NCBI RefSeq assembly: GCF_000294775.2
Contig: NZ_CP015506.1
Location: 2,889,501 to 2,953,500, forward strand
Length of the DNA stretch: 64,000 nt
Direction: 5' to 3'
Source of the DNA: Cytobacillus oceanisediminis 2691
Lineage (GTDB): Bacteria; Bacillota; Bacilli; Bacillales; Cytobacillaceae
Part shown: in pieces, positions 41,909-50,434 of the stretch
How positions within the stretch are numbered: the first letter of the stretch is position 1
How the letters are laid out: each line of letters starts with the position of its first letter
The notes under the pieces: model-generated
The model's database searches: none
Seen by the model: the letters and a program-made list of their open reading frames with translations, nothing else
Told to the model about the DNA's origin: nothing
Made by a program: the position numbers and the translations under genes

Positions 41909-42778
41909 ATGAGCATCATTTTAGCTCTGCTTGCCGCAGTATTTGCATCTTTCACAGCCATCCTCGCAAAAATTGGCATTGAAAAAGTAGATTCCAACCT
42001 GGCTACTGCAGTCCGGACGATTGTAGTGGTCATCATGGCTTATCTTATGGTTGTTATTACGGGAGAAACGGAAAGCATCTTGACTATTTCTGTAAAATCG
42101 TACATATTTCTCATTCTTTCAGGCCTGACAACCGGCCTATCATGGATTTGTTTCTTTAAAGCCATTCAGATCGGCGATGTGTCAAAAGTAGTTCCCATTG
42201 ATAAGTCGAGTGTCGTCTTAACCATCCTGTTATCATTTATTATTCTAAGGGAACCCGCCACAGCATTAGTTGTTTCAGGGGGAGTCATTATCTCCATTGG
42301 AACCTTTGTTTTAATCGGAAAAGACAGAAAAAAGACTTCAAAAAAGAAAGTATTCAATACAAAATCGTATATTTTCCTGGCGATAATGTCTGCGGTATTT
42401 GCTGCAGCCACCAATATTTTAGCAAAGATAGGAATTGAAGACGTCGACTCCAATGTGGCTACTTTCATCCGGACAGTGGTCATCATTATTTTCGCCTGGG
42501 GGATTGTGTTTTTTCAGCGGACCTTTAAGGATCTTAAAAAAATCTCCAAAAAGTCTTATCTATTTCTTTTCCTCTCAGGAGCCGCAACCGGATTATCCTG
42601 GCTGTGCTATTTCGGCGCTCTGGCCATCGGCAAGGTTAGTGTGGTTAACCCCATTGATAAGTTCAGTGTTGTGCTTACAATGATATTAAGTTTCATCATT
42701 TTAAAAGAAAAACCGACGTTAAATACAATTGCAGGCGCAATTCTGATTACGATCGGGACGGCACTGCTTATTATCTAG
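41909..42778 (+). CDS. EamA family (DMT superfamily) transporter
   Basis: A 289-residue membrane protein with ten helices formed by an internal duplication. Each half has the same signature, AKIGIE(K/D)VDSN(L/V)AT in the first helix pair and PIDK(S/F)SVVLT near the fourth. This is the drug/metabolite transporter fold with two EamA domains. The duplication is unusually well conserved, as the halves align over most of their length. The substrate is unknown. The start at 41909 is chosen for GGAG 8 bases upstream; two earlier in-frame ATGs are too close to it. Confidence 0.85.
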   Translation: MSIILALLAAVFASFTAILAKIGIEKVDSNLATAVRTIVVVIMAYLMVVITGETESILTISVKSYIFLILSGLTTGLSWICFFKAIQIGDVSKVVPIDKSSVVLTILLSFIILREPATALVVSGGVIISIGTFVLIGKDRKKTSKKKVFNTKSYIFLAIMSAVFAAATNILAKIGIEDVDSNVATFIRTVVIIIFAWGIVFFQRTFKDLKKISKKSYLFLFLSGAATGLSWLCYFGALAIGKVSVVNPIDKFSVVLTMILSFIILKEKPTLNTIAGAILITIGTALLII

Positions 42779-42802
42779 GCGATAATTAAAGTTAAATACA
42801 TA

Positions 42803-42840
42803 AAAAAACGGCTTTAATCCTGAGATTAAGCCGTTTTTTT
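42803..42840 (+). terminator. Terminator after the EamA gene
   Basis: AAAACGGCTTTAATC/GATTAAGCCGTTTTTTT with a four-base loop. Confidence 0.9.
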
Positions 42841-42916
42841 ATGATTTTGCATGGAGATTGGGCTTTCCGCAGCCGTTTTTCAGAGCTATATAAGCATTAT
42901 TGACGTCCTAGTGAAA

Positions 42917-43019
42917 TTTACGTGCGGATAGACCAAATTTACTTTCGGATAAAATATTTTATTTGCACATAACCCTATTTTACTTATGGATAAAACGATT
43001 TATTTGCGCATAGCCAATT
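42917..43019. repeat. Five 20-21-bp tandem repeats
   Basis: TTTACGTGCGGATAGACC, TTTACTTTCGGATAAAAT, TTTATTTGCACATAACCC, TTTACTTATGGATAAAAC and TTTATTTGCGCATAGCC start at 42917, 42938, 42958, 42979 and 42999. Spacing alternates 21 and 20 bases, close to two helical turns. They lie between the EamA terminator and the end of the convergent GNAT gene. Confidence 0.7.
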
Positions 43020-43030
43020 TCATCATTCTC

Positions 43031-43882
43031 CTATCCAAAAGCCTGCGAAGCAATAGCATATAAGGATTTGTTCCTCTGCGGCATAGCTGCTGAATTTTTT
43101 ATCATGACTGGTGGAGTATTTGATTTAACAAAACCGCTTCGCTCCAAATAGGACATAAAATCAGTTCTTCCCTCTGGAACATCAATTCGCAGCTTCCCTT
43201 TATGATGTAAAGCCAATTTTTCTACGATTAGAGCAGCAGTTTCTGAATCCGGAGCCGCAATAGGTCCGAGTATTAAATTGACTGGCCCCTGTATGGATAG
43301 TCCATATCCAATGAGTTCTCCATTATTATTCTTAACAACCAGACATTGTTTGGACTGGCTGATTCGATTGCGGAGAAAAACACTTCGCTTATCCCCAAAG
43401 GCAGCCCCGTCCAAATCAACAAGTTTGGTTAAATCAGACTGATTGAAGTCTTCTATGAAAACTCCATCATGATCCAGTAAATTTTCAGGGACAAATTTAT
43501 CACAAAGAAATTTGCTTATATAATCCACTGTTGTAAAGCCCATTTTTTCATAAAGGGGCTGTCCTTCCTTCGTTGCAATCAGCATTACCGTCCTATCCGC
43601 AGTAATACTTTCAGCACATTTCCGGACTGCTTCCATAGCCAGCCCTAATCCCCTGAATTCTTCATGGACAATAACCATGCCAATCGACGCCAGTTTAGTA
43701 TCATAGGGGATTATTGCTGAGCTTGAAACAATTCTCCCTGCAGAATTCTTATGTCCGAAAACTCTCCCAGATTCCAAAAGTGTTCTAACTTCATTTTCAT
43801 CATAATCCCATCCAACCGATGCCGATAAATCTATTAGACCGGGAATATCATATTGATTTAGTTCTCCTAACTCTGCTATCAT
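43031..43882 (-). CDS. GNAT family N-acetyltransferase, two-domain
   Basis: A 283-residue protein with an amino-terminal GNAT domain (SSAIIPYDTKLASIGMVIVH, then EEFRGLGLAMEAV as acetyl-CoA loop, then GQPLYEKMGF) and a carboxy half of similar fold (ECLVVKNNNGELIGYGL-like strand, LILGPIAAPDSETAALIVEKL) as in the Acetyltransf_18-type two-domain proteins. The acceptor is unknown. The start at 43882 follows GAGGGAGAAGCG; the longer frame overlaps the neighbouring secreted protein gene. Confidence 0.75.
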   Translation of the reverse strand: MIAELGELNQYDIPGLIDLSASVGWDYDENEVRTLLESGRVFGHKNSAGRIVSSSAIIPYDTKLASIGMVIVHEEFRGLGLAMEAVRKCAESITADRTVMLIATKEGQPLYEKMGFTTVDYISKFLCDKFVPENLLDHDGVFIEDFNQSDLTKLVDLDGAAFGDKRSVFLRNRISQSKQCLVVKNNNGELIGYGLSIQGPVNLILGPIAAPDSETAALIVEKLALHHKGKLRIDVPEGRTDFMSYLERSGFVKSNTPPVMIKNSAAMPQRNKSLYAIASQAFG

Positions 43883-43953
43883 TCGCTTCTCCCTCTTAGT
43901 CTTTTGTTTTTTCACCCTAATTAGTATTAAATACCCTTTATACAAAATCCTTC

Positions 43954-44445
43954 TTACTGTACACATCCCTTTAATGTACTTTGTAAAACGGCCGGTCCCA
44001 GACGATTGGTCCTGGAATTGGACAGCCTCAAGCTTACGATCGTTTCAGCAGATAATTCTGCTGAGATTTCATCAAATTTCCCCACCCAAGGCGAACCGCC
44101 AAACCAGCTTGGCTGATCTTCCTTAATGGGATACATTTTAAATCTCCAGCTTATTACACCAGGAATTTGAGCAAATCCTTCATATTGATCATAATCCCCA
44201 AATGCTGAAGGCTGAGGCATCCAATCAGCGTATATACCGACAGCGGTTCGTTCTCTTACAGGACTTCCTGGCTGATCCGTATATGGTTTCTTTACCTTTG
44301 CAATTAAAGCTGTGCCGCTAATATTGGGGACTTCATTTACCGGCTCAAGTACTATGCTACAGGGATAAGTCAGGGATTGGGCATATGCCGAACTATAAGA
44401 TACAAAAAGTGCGATGAATAAAATCAGGAAAATTTTATTTTTCAT
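43954..44445 (-). CDS. Secreted protein of unknown function
   Basis: A 163-residue protein with a cleavable signal peptide (KNKIFLILFIALFVSYSSAYAQ, cleavage likely after AYA-Q). The mature part is beta-rich, with GTALIAKVKKPYTD and ISWRFKMYPIKEDQPSWFGG, and it has two cysteines (C29 and the second-last position CVQ) that could pair. I do not recognise a family. It is upstream of the GNAT gene on the same strand, with 71 bases between them. Confidence 0.55.
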   Translation of the reverse strand: MKNKIFLILFIALFVSYSSAYAQSLTYPCSIVLEPVNEVPNISGTALIAKVKKPYTDQPGSPVRERTAVGIYADWMPQPSAFGDYDQYEGFAQIPGVISWRFKMYPIKEDQPSWFGGSPWVGKFDEISAELSAETIVSLRLSNSRTNRLGPAVLQSTLKGCVQ

Positions 44446-44573
44446 ATTATTCCCTCCATTTCAAACTAAGTCTTCCCTCCCCTCTTTTATAAAATTCCGC
44501 ACGAACCTTTACTTATCTAATAATAGCATTTATAATACAACTGTATTTTATCTTTAAGGAGGATTATTAAAAA

Positions 44574-44618
44574 ATGACACACGCAATGAGACTTCGATTC
44601 CCAGCTTTGAACCAGTAA
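44574..44618 (+). CDS. ErmD/ErmK-type macrolide-sensing leader peptide
   Basis: The 14-codon frame MTHAMRLRFPALNQ has a strong ribosome binding site (AAGGAGG). It matches the MTHSMRLRFPTLNQ leader of ermD/ermK with two changes. In ErmD leader studies macrolide-bound ribosomes stall at the MRLR segment, changing RNA folding downstream. Here the downstream genes are an RlmA-like methyltransferase and an ABC-F protein, and two terminator hairpins separate leader from gene. This fits transcription attenuation relieved by macrolides or related drugs. Confidence 0.8.
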   Translation: MTHAMRLRFPALNQ

Positions 44619-44752
44619 TTGAATACGTTCAAAGGCTCTGCTTGTGTATGCAGAGTAAATGGGATCAGTCTGTCCTTTTTTAATAATCTTCAATTTATAT
44701 GGAATAGCGTCAATTTGTTATTTCATATTCTGCCAAACGAAATTGGCAATTT

Positions 44753-44789
44753 GAGAAAGGCATGATTTTACTGCCTTTCTCTTTTTTTT
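44753..44789 (+). terminator. Attenuator terminator 1 of the resistance operon
   Basis: GAGAAAGGC/GCCTTTCTC with an 11-base loop is followed by eight T residues. A TGCCAA/TTGGCA hairpin (44731-44748) precedes it and a CTCTGC/GCAGAG hairpin lies about 44639-44656; these could be alternative partners. Confidence 0.85.
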
Positions 44790-44883
44790 CTGTTAAACTC
44801 TTCCAAAAAACAGGAAGGTTTATTTGCTGACGGCTCTGATCAGCCCAAACCAAATTAGGATGGGTCTTCTTCCCTTTACTCTG

Positions 44884-44913
44884 AATCACAGGCAGATGCC
44901 TGTGATTTTTTTT
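44884..44913 (+). terminator. Attenuator terminator 2, directly before the ribosome binding site
   Basis: A perfect 10-bp stem AATCACAGGC/GCCTGTGATT with a four-base loop is followed by a T tract to 44913. The ribosome binding site (AAAGG) begins 5 bases later and the gene at 44933. A terminator so close to the start indicates control by premature termination. Confidence 0.85.
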
Positions 44914-44932
44914 GTTGAAAGGAAGAGAAAAC

Positions 44933-45802
44933 ATGGTAAATCAAAAAATCGCTGCAAAGTTTAAGACTTTCAGTACTTCTCTAAAATGCCCGCTCTGTCA
45001 GGAATCATTAGATCTTGTTCAATATAAAAGCCTCTTATGTCCGAACAGGCATACCTATGATATTTCAAAGCATGGATATGTGAACATGCTGAATCATTCT
45101 GCCAAGAGCAGGTACAGCAAAACTTTATATAAAGCAAGAGAGAAAATCATCATGGAAAGTGAACTGTTTGATCCTCTTCATGACAAAATTTCAGCCGTCA
45201 TTCATGACTATTTCGCACATTCCAGCACTCCATCCTTAATGCTTGATGCAGGGTGCGGTGAAGGTTCACACCTGAAAAAGATATTAGAGAAATCCGGGAT
45301 TGGAACGATGACAGGTGTTGGTGTGGATATCTCGAAAGCCGGGATTGAACAGGCTGCGAAAAATTACAAAAATGAACTATGGCTTGTAGGGGATCTGGCT
45401 AAACCTCCTTTAGCAGATCAGTCCTTCAATATGATTCTGAATCTCTTCTTTCCTTCAAATTACAGGGAATTCAAGAGAATTTTGACCTCAAAAGGGATCA
45501 TCATAAAGGCGGTCCCGCGGAGTGGGCATTTAAAGGAAATGCGGAATTCCTTTTATGGAAGCAATGAAAATAATTTATATAAAAATGATGAGGTCGTTTC
45601 CCTTTTTAGAAAGCATTTTACTCTAACTGACACGATTCATGTGACGGATGTAAGAAAAATGGACGAAAGCAAACTTCCGTATTTAGTCAGGATGTCTCCC
45701 CTTTCCTGGGATTCCAATCAGGCTGCCATTCATTCTTTTATTGACAGGAACAGCGGTCATGTAACGTTAGATGCAGATATCCTGATCGGTATAAACAAAT
45801 AA
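44933..45802 (+). CDS. RlmA-like 23S rRNA (guanine-N1) methyltransferase
   Basis: A 289-residue methyltransferase. The amino end has a zinc knuckle (KCPLCQESL, then LLCPNRHTYDISKHGYVNML), the hallmark of RlmA. The SAM-binding loop is LMLDAGCGEGSHLKKI near residue 102, followed by GVDISKAGIEQAAKN. RlmA enzymes methylate G745 or G748 in the peptide tunnel, and RlmAII gives tylosin-type resistance in some bacteria. Control by a macrolide leader supports a resistance role. It is co-transcribed with the ABC-F gene 16 bases downstream. Confidence 0.8.
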   Translation: MVNQKIAAKFKTFSTSLKCPLCQESLDLVQYKSLLCPNRHTYDISKHGYVNMLNHSAKSRYSKTLYKAREKIIMESELFDPLHDKISAVIHDYFAHSSTPSLMLDAGCGEGSHLKKILEKSGIGTMTGVGVDISKAGIEQAAKNYKNELWLVGDLAKPPLADQSFNMILNLFFPSNYREFKRILTSKGIIIKAVPRSGHLKEMRNSFYGSNENNLYKNDEVVSLFRKHFTLTDTIHVTDVRKMDESKLPYLVRMSPLSWDSNQAAIHSFIDRNSGHVTLDADILIGINK

Positions 45803-45815
45803 GAAATGAGGTTTT

Positions 45816-47288
45816 ATGATGGAAAAAGTATGTTTTGAATTAGAAAATATAGAAGTCTCTTATTTAGATAGATTGGTATTGAATATTCCTCGGCTGGCCA
45901 TTCATCAATTCGACCGCATTGGCATTGTAGGAAAAAACGGGGCAGGAAAAAGCACTCTCCTAAAGCTGATGTCCGGTCAGATACACCCTGACCAGGGAAT
46001 TGTGAACCGCTTGGCCGATTTTGCTTATTTCGATCAGCTCGCCGCTCCAGAGGCAAGTGATATTGACCCTGGTCTCGCAGGGAAATTATCGATACCTAAG
46101 ATCGATATGAATCATCTGAGCGGCGGTGAACAAACAAAGCTGAAGCTTGCTGGAATCTTTTCAAACTACTATGAAGGATTATTGATTGATGAACCTACTA
46201 CCCATCTCGACAGAGAAGGGATCAAGTTTTTCATTGAAGAATTGACCTATTATTATGGAGCACTGGTCATTGTCAGTCATGACCGATATATATTGGATAA
46301 GCTTGTCACAAAGATTTGGGAAATTGAACATGGATGCGTGACAGAGTATACCGGAAATTATTCGGACTACAAGGCTCAAAAAGAGCTTAAGCGAACACAG
46401 CAGCTGGAACAGCATGAAAAATATCTGAAAGAGAAGTCCCGGCTATTAAAAGCGGCAGAAGAAAAAATGAAAAAGGCAGACAAAATAACGCAAGCCAGCG
46501 GACATATCTCAAAAAAAGAAACAAAGGCGAAAGCAAACAAAATGTTTATGACGAAGTCAAAAGAAACAAGCCAAAAAGCCGTCCAGCGGGCAGCCAAAGC
46601 TATTGAGCAGCGGGTGCAGAAGCTTGAAGCTGTTGAAGCGCCCAAAGAAGATCCGACCATCCACTTTCATCAGCACCCCGCTCTTGAAATGCATAATAAG
46701 TATCCCATTATGGGTGAGAGGATTACGCTGAAAGCAGGAGACCGAACACTTATTAAGGAAGCGAACTTCCAATTTCCGCTTGGAAAAATCATCGCAATTA
46801 CTGGGAAAAATGGCTCCGGAAAAACAACACTGCTAAAAGCTATCTTCGATCGCGGCGAGGGAACGATTCTTTCTCCGAAAGCAGTTATAGGCGCTTATGA
46901 ACAAATGGATTACCAATTTGAGAAAAGTAAGCCTGTTTTTGAATTTATGAAAGAAACAAGCGATTACGATGAAAGCAAGATTCGTTCTGTCCTCCATTCT
47001 ATGAGCTTTACAGGTAATGATCTGAAAAAGGATGTCTGCCGCTTAAGCGGCGGGGAAGCGATCCGTCTCGTGCTTTGCCAGCTGTTCCTCGGCAGATATA
47101 ATGTCCTGATATTAGATGAACCGACGAATTTTCTGGACGTTTATTGCATTGAAGCCCTTGAACGATTTTTAAAAGCATATGAGGGTACCGTCCTCCTGGT
47201 ATCTCATGATAAAGTATTTATGGATCGGGTCGCTGACTGTGTATATGCCATTGAAGAACAGCAGCTGGTTTTAAAGCATTACGAATAA
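45816..47288 (+). CDS. ABC-F ribosomal protection protein
   Basis: A 490-residue ABC-F protein with two ATPase domains and no membrane part. Walker A motifs are GKNGAGKSTLL (about residue 38) and GKNGSGKTTLL (about 328). Signatures are LSGGEQTKLKLA and LSGGEAIRLVL, and Walker B segments end DEPTTHLD and DEPTNFLD. The linker between them (about 190-285) is long and lysine-rich and would reach the peptidyl-transferase centre. It belongs with Vga/Msr/VmlR-like proteins that displace macrolides, lincosamides, streptogramins or pleuromutilins; the exact range is not predictable. The second ATG (45819) is better spaced from GAGG. Confidence 0.85.
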   Translation: MMEKVCFELENIEVSYLDRLVLNIPRLAIHQFDRIGIVGKNGAGKSTLLKLMSGQIHPDQGIVNRLADFAYFDQLAAPEASDIDPGLAGKLSIPKIDMNHLSGGEQTKLKLAGIFSNYYEGLLIDEPTTHLDREGIKFFIEELTYYYGALVIVSHDRYILDKLVTKIWEIEHGCVTEYTGNYSDYKAQKELKRTQQLEQHEKYLKEKSRLLKAAEEKMKKADKITQASGHISKKETKAKANKMFMTKSKETSQKAVQRAAKAIEQRVQKLEAVEAPKEDPTIHFHQHPALEMHNKYPIMGERITLKAGDRTLIKEANFQFPLGKIIAITGKNGSGKTTLLKAIFDRGEGTILSPKAVIGAYEQMDYQFEKSKPVFEFMKETSDYDESKIRSVLHSMSFTGNDLKKDVCRLSGGEAIRLVLCQLFLGRYNVLILDEPTNFLDVYCIEALERFLKAYEGTVLLVSHDKVFMDRVADCVYAIEEQQLVLKHYE

Positions 47289-47289
47289 A

Positions 47290-47330
47290 AAAATGGACCC
47301 TATCAGCCTATGGCGGATGGGTCCATTGTC
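47290..47330 (+). terminator. Probable terminator after the ABC-F gene
   Basis: TGGACCC and GGGTCCA pair across an 18-base loop immediately after the stop codon. The T tract is poor. Confidence 0.45.
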
Positions 47331-47421
47331 CATTTTCACAACCTTCGGGCTCCAATATATAATAATTGTCAAAAAATAAGACAAACTAAGGAAAAAGCGA
47401 TTAGACGCGGGGGTTTCCAGA

Positions 47422-48423
47422 ATGGGCATTTTCGGAAAAAAATTGGACGGGAGTTTAAATAGCGCTGAACTTTCAGCACTTTGGCATCAGTATATGGGCG
47501 ATAGTATGGCTATTTGTGTTTACAAATATTTCATTAATGTTGTTACGGATAAAAAAATCAAATCCATTTTGGAGGACTCACTGCTAAGATCAGAAAACCA
47601 TACCAGCCAGATCACAGCTTATTTAAGAAATTCAAATTTTCAACACCCCATTGGCTTTACAGAAAATGATGTGAACCTTGAAGCCCCGCGTCTATTTTCA
47701 GATCAATGCCTGCTATTTTACTCTAAATTGATGACGGCTCATGGCTTAACAGCTTATAGCTTAGCACTGACAAATATTGACCGAAAAGACCTGCAGGACT
47801 ATTTCTTAGAATGTATCGTCAGTGCCAAAGAGTTATATCAGAGAATCACTGGATTATCCAAGACCTACCCAAACTTCACAACCGTACCGGCTGTTCCTCC
47901 ATCAAAGAAGATAGAATTTACTGATACAACAGGCATGCTTTCGAATTTAGCAGGTGAAAAAAGACCACTTAACATTTCGGAAATCAGCAGCGTTTTCTAT
48001 AATTCAATGAAAACAGGATTAGTCAGGACACTAAGCTTAGCTTTTGCACAAGTGGCAGAGTATGATGACGTACGCAAGTTCATGGCAAAAAACGCTGAAT
48101 TAGCAGGAAAAGATGCTGATAGTCTTGACACCATTTTGCGGCAGGATTATCTGCCTGTACCTTTTAAATGGGATGCAGAAATCACAGAATCAACAGTTAG
48201 TCCATTTTCTGACAAATTGATGATGTTTCATGCGGCGTTTTTAGTAAATACAGCTCTCTCGTATTATGGAGCTGGTGCAGGTTCAAGCCTTAGATCGGAT
48301 CTCAATGTAACCTATCAAAAAGTATCACTTCATGCTGCTCAGGCAGGTGCCCTTTGCTATAAAATTTTGGTTAAGCATAGATGGCTTGAACAACAGCCGC
48401 AATCCGTGAATAGAAACGCCTAA
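47422..48423 (+). CDS. DUF3231 family protein (second copy)
   Basis: A 333-residue protein with the same two-half helical layout as the copy at 35946-36953. Shared landmarks are NSAELSALWHQYMGDSMAICVYKYF at the start and WDAEITESTVSPFSDKLMMFH near residue 250, against WDMEVTDSTVPPFSDKLMMFM in the other. The two are diverged paralogues. The role is unknown. It follows the resistance operon but a hairpin and 130 bases separate them. Confidence 0.75.
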   Translation: MGIFGKKLDGSLNSAELSALWHQYMGDSMAICVYKYFINVVTDKKIKSILEDSLLRSENHTSQITAYLRNSNFQHPIGFTENDVNLEAPRLFSDQCLLFYSKLMTAHGLTAYSLALTNIDRKDLQDYFLECIVSAKELYQRITGLSKTYPNFTTVPAVPPSKKIEFTDTTGMLSNLAGEKRPLNISEISSVFYNSMKTGLVRTLSLAFAQVAEYDDVRKFMAKNAELAGKDADSLDTILRQDYLPVPFKWDAEITESTVSPFSDKLMMFHAAFLVNTALSYYGAGAGSSLRSDLNVTYQKVSLHAAQAGALCYKILVKHRWLEQQPQSVNRNA

Positions 48424-48463
48424 ACGATCTTCAATTCGAAAAACTTTCACCAAAAAAAATTTT

Positions 48464-48871
48464 TTATTCTTTGGATAAAGCTGCAACCGCTTCTATCTCA
48501 ACTAATTGGCCGCTATAACCTAAAACGGTTACACCGGACAATGTACTTGGAACATCATGTGAGCCGAATTCTTCTCTAACTGCCTGCCAGGCTGTCACCA
48601 AATCTGCCTGGTCTGAGGATGCGACGAGAACTCTTGTATAAGCCACATTCTTTAATTCTGCCCTGCATTCCTTTAATGCTGACTTCAAGTTCTCGACACA
48701 AAGCTTGGCCTGTTCTTCATATCCGCTTTGCTCAGGCACTTTTCCAGTGGCATCAAGCGGGCAGGCTCCCGCCATAAAAAATAGGTCCATTCCGGAAGGA
48801 ACATGAGATGCATATGCATAATCAACTGACGGTAATTTCGATGAACGGATTAAGGAGATATTTTTAGTCAT
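48464..48871 (-). CDS. RidA/YjgF family protein
   Basis: A 135-residue RidA-fold protein (YAYASHVPSGMDLFFMAGACPLD, then CVENLKSALKECRAELKNVAYTRVLV, ending GYSGQLVEIEAVAAL). RidA proteins hydrolyse reactive enamines and imines made by PLP enzymes. The archetypal arginine of the active site is replaced in part (TRVLVASS is present), so it may belong to a non-RidA subgroup. No partner gene adjoins it. Confidence 0.8.
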   Translation of the reverse strand: MTKNISLIRSSKLPSVDYAYASHVPSGMDLFFMAGACPLDATGKVPEQSGYEEQAKLCVENLKSALKECRAELKNVAYTRVLVASSDQADLVTAWQAVREEFGSHDVPSTLSGVTVLGYSGQLVEIEAVAALSKE

Positions 48872-48982
48872 TTCAGTATTCCTTTCTATTGACGGTACCT
48901 ATTTTAATTCCGCATTTATGCAATTTTTTCCTCTTTCAGTTAAACTGTTTTTAATAGTTTCTCTAAAAAGGCGGGTGGCAAT

Positions 48983-49447
48983 GTGGGTTTAAAACGGTTG
49001 TTAAAAATGATTTTAGCCTATTCTCTTTTTATAATAATGATTGGATGCTCAACTAACGCTGGGGAAGAAGCAGAATTCCCTCCATCGATGAATGCAGTTG
49101 CCGAAGTGAACGGGACAGATTATCAAATGGAAAAAGGAAATGAACAGTGGGTTAGAAAAAAAGGGCTAGAGACGGAAACTATGACAACAGATCACGCATC
49201 ACCGAATCAAATGGCAGATCATCTAAAACCTATTATGATGAAACCAGACCAAAAAGTTAGGATTAAGATTGAAGATCAACCAGTTATTAAAGTGTACTTA
49301 TGGAATGAAACAGGAAAAGAAAAAGAAATAAAGCTTGAGGATCATCAAATTACTGTACCTTCAAGTAAAGGCAGCTATATTTATGAAGTCTTAGCAGAAT
49401 GGCCGAATGGAAAAGTCTCTTATACATTTTCAGCAGAAGTCCAGTGA
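48983..49447 (+). CDS. Putative lipoprotein of unknown function
   Basis: A 154-residue protein with a lipoprotein signal peptide (KRLLKMILAYSLFIIMIGCS, lipobox Cys near residue 22). The mature part has two beta-rich portions, ending KVYLWNETGKEKEIKLEDHQ and GSYIYEVLAEWPNGKVSYTFSAEV, which resembles a small immunoglobulin-like or secretin-accessory domain. No family is recognised. The start is GTG at 48983 behind a GGCGGGTGG-type ribosome binding site. Confidence 0.65.
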   Translation: MGLKRLLKMILAYSLFIIMIGCSTNAGEEAEFPPSMNAVAEVNGTDYQMEKGNEQWVRKKGLETETMTTDHASPNQMADHLKPIMMKPDQKVRIKIEDQPVIKVYLWNETGKEKEIKLEDHQITVPSSKGSYIYEVLAEWPNGKVSYTFSAEVQ

Positions 49448-49488
49448 GGGAAACCATTATTATGGCTTCCTTCACTGATCTGCTGACC

Positions 49489-50286
49489 TTAGTCTTTCAT
49501 GATTCTTTTCTCTTTCAGCACCTCCACAGCAATATTCTTAGCCTCCGTACCTGTTCCATCAATATTCACCGAAAACACCCATGTCTCCTTCTCTGTTTCA
49601 ATAAAACCAACGTACCAGCCCAGTCCCATGTCAGACAGCCTTGACCCTGTTTTACCATGCAGGATGAACTGATCCTGCTCGTCCTGAATCATCATTCGTT
49701 TAACTGTCTTTTGGTTCTTTTGTGAAAAAGGCAATTCTTCTTCAACCAATTTTTCGATAAAATCAGCTTGCTCTGCTGCGGAAATTTTCAGGCTGCTGTC
49801 CAGCCAAAAGGCATCGATTCCTCCTGATATGTCCTGGTTTCCGTACTGGATGTTTGATACGTATTCCTGCATCTTCTTTTCACCAATCGTTCTCGCCAGG
49901 TCCTGATAAAACCAGATAGCTGATTCCCTCATGGCAGAAGCAAGCGAATGATCCCGGTTCCAGCTTTCGAATTCCCGTTCAACTCCATCCCACCTTTTCA
50001 CTTCGTATTCATCTCTTACAGCGGCAGTTTCCAGTCCGATTAGGGCATTGGCGACTTTAAAGGTTGATTCAGGCGTCAGTCTCTCTTTGCTCCTCTGCTT
50101 GTTGTAGACATAAACCTTGTCATTCTTAAGACTTTTGAGAACCATAGTGCCCTCTGTTCCTGCAAAAGCTTCTTCAATGTGCAGATCCTTTGTGTTTTCT
50201 TTTCCCCCTAATGCCCCAGCACCTGTACCCGTCAGCAGCAATAACACGGAAAGGGCAGCAATACCCGCTCTTCTCATCCACTTCAT
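49489..50286 (-). CDS. Class D beta-lactamase
   Basis: A 265-residue enzyme with a signal peptide (RRAGIAALSVLLLLTGTGAGA). The active-site serine and lysine are in PESTFKVANALIGLET near residue 75, the second motif is SAIWFYQ near residue 120, the YGN motif is IQYGNQDIS near residue 147 and the KTG motif is HGKTGSRLSDMGLGWYVG near residue 205. It opens beta-lactam rings by acylation at serine. Bacillus class D enzymes (BPU/BSD type) are the nearest relatives I know. The start at 50286 follows AAGGAGGAAG. No blaI/blaR regulators are adjacent. Confidence 0.9.
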   Translation of the reverse strand: MKWMRRAGIAALSVLLLLTGTGAGALGGKENTKDLHIEEAFAGTEGTMVLKSLKNDKVYVYNKQRSKERLTPESTFKVANALIGLETAAVRDEYEVKRWDGVEREFESWNRDHSLASAMRESAIWFYQDLARTIGEKKMQEYVSNIQYGNQDISGGIDAFWLDSSLKISAAEQADFIEKLVEEELPFSQKNQKTVKRMMIQDEQDQFILHGKTGSRLSDMGLGWYVGFIETEKETWVFSVNIDGTGTEAKNIAVEVLKEKRIMKD

Positions 50287-50434
50287 CTTTTCTTCCTCCT
50301 TCATATAAAATAGGATTTCTGTCATGATGTCAGCTCTTGAATTTGTCCCTTATACTATAAACAGCATGATGGATACAGAAAAGAACAGTTTTGGCCATCT
50401 GTACCCATACAAATTCAACGAGCGGAGTGTTTTT

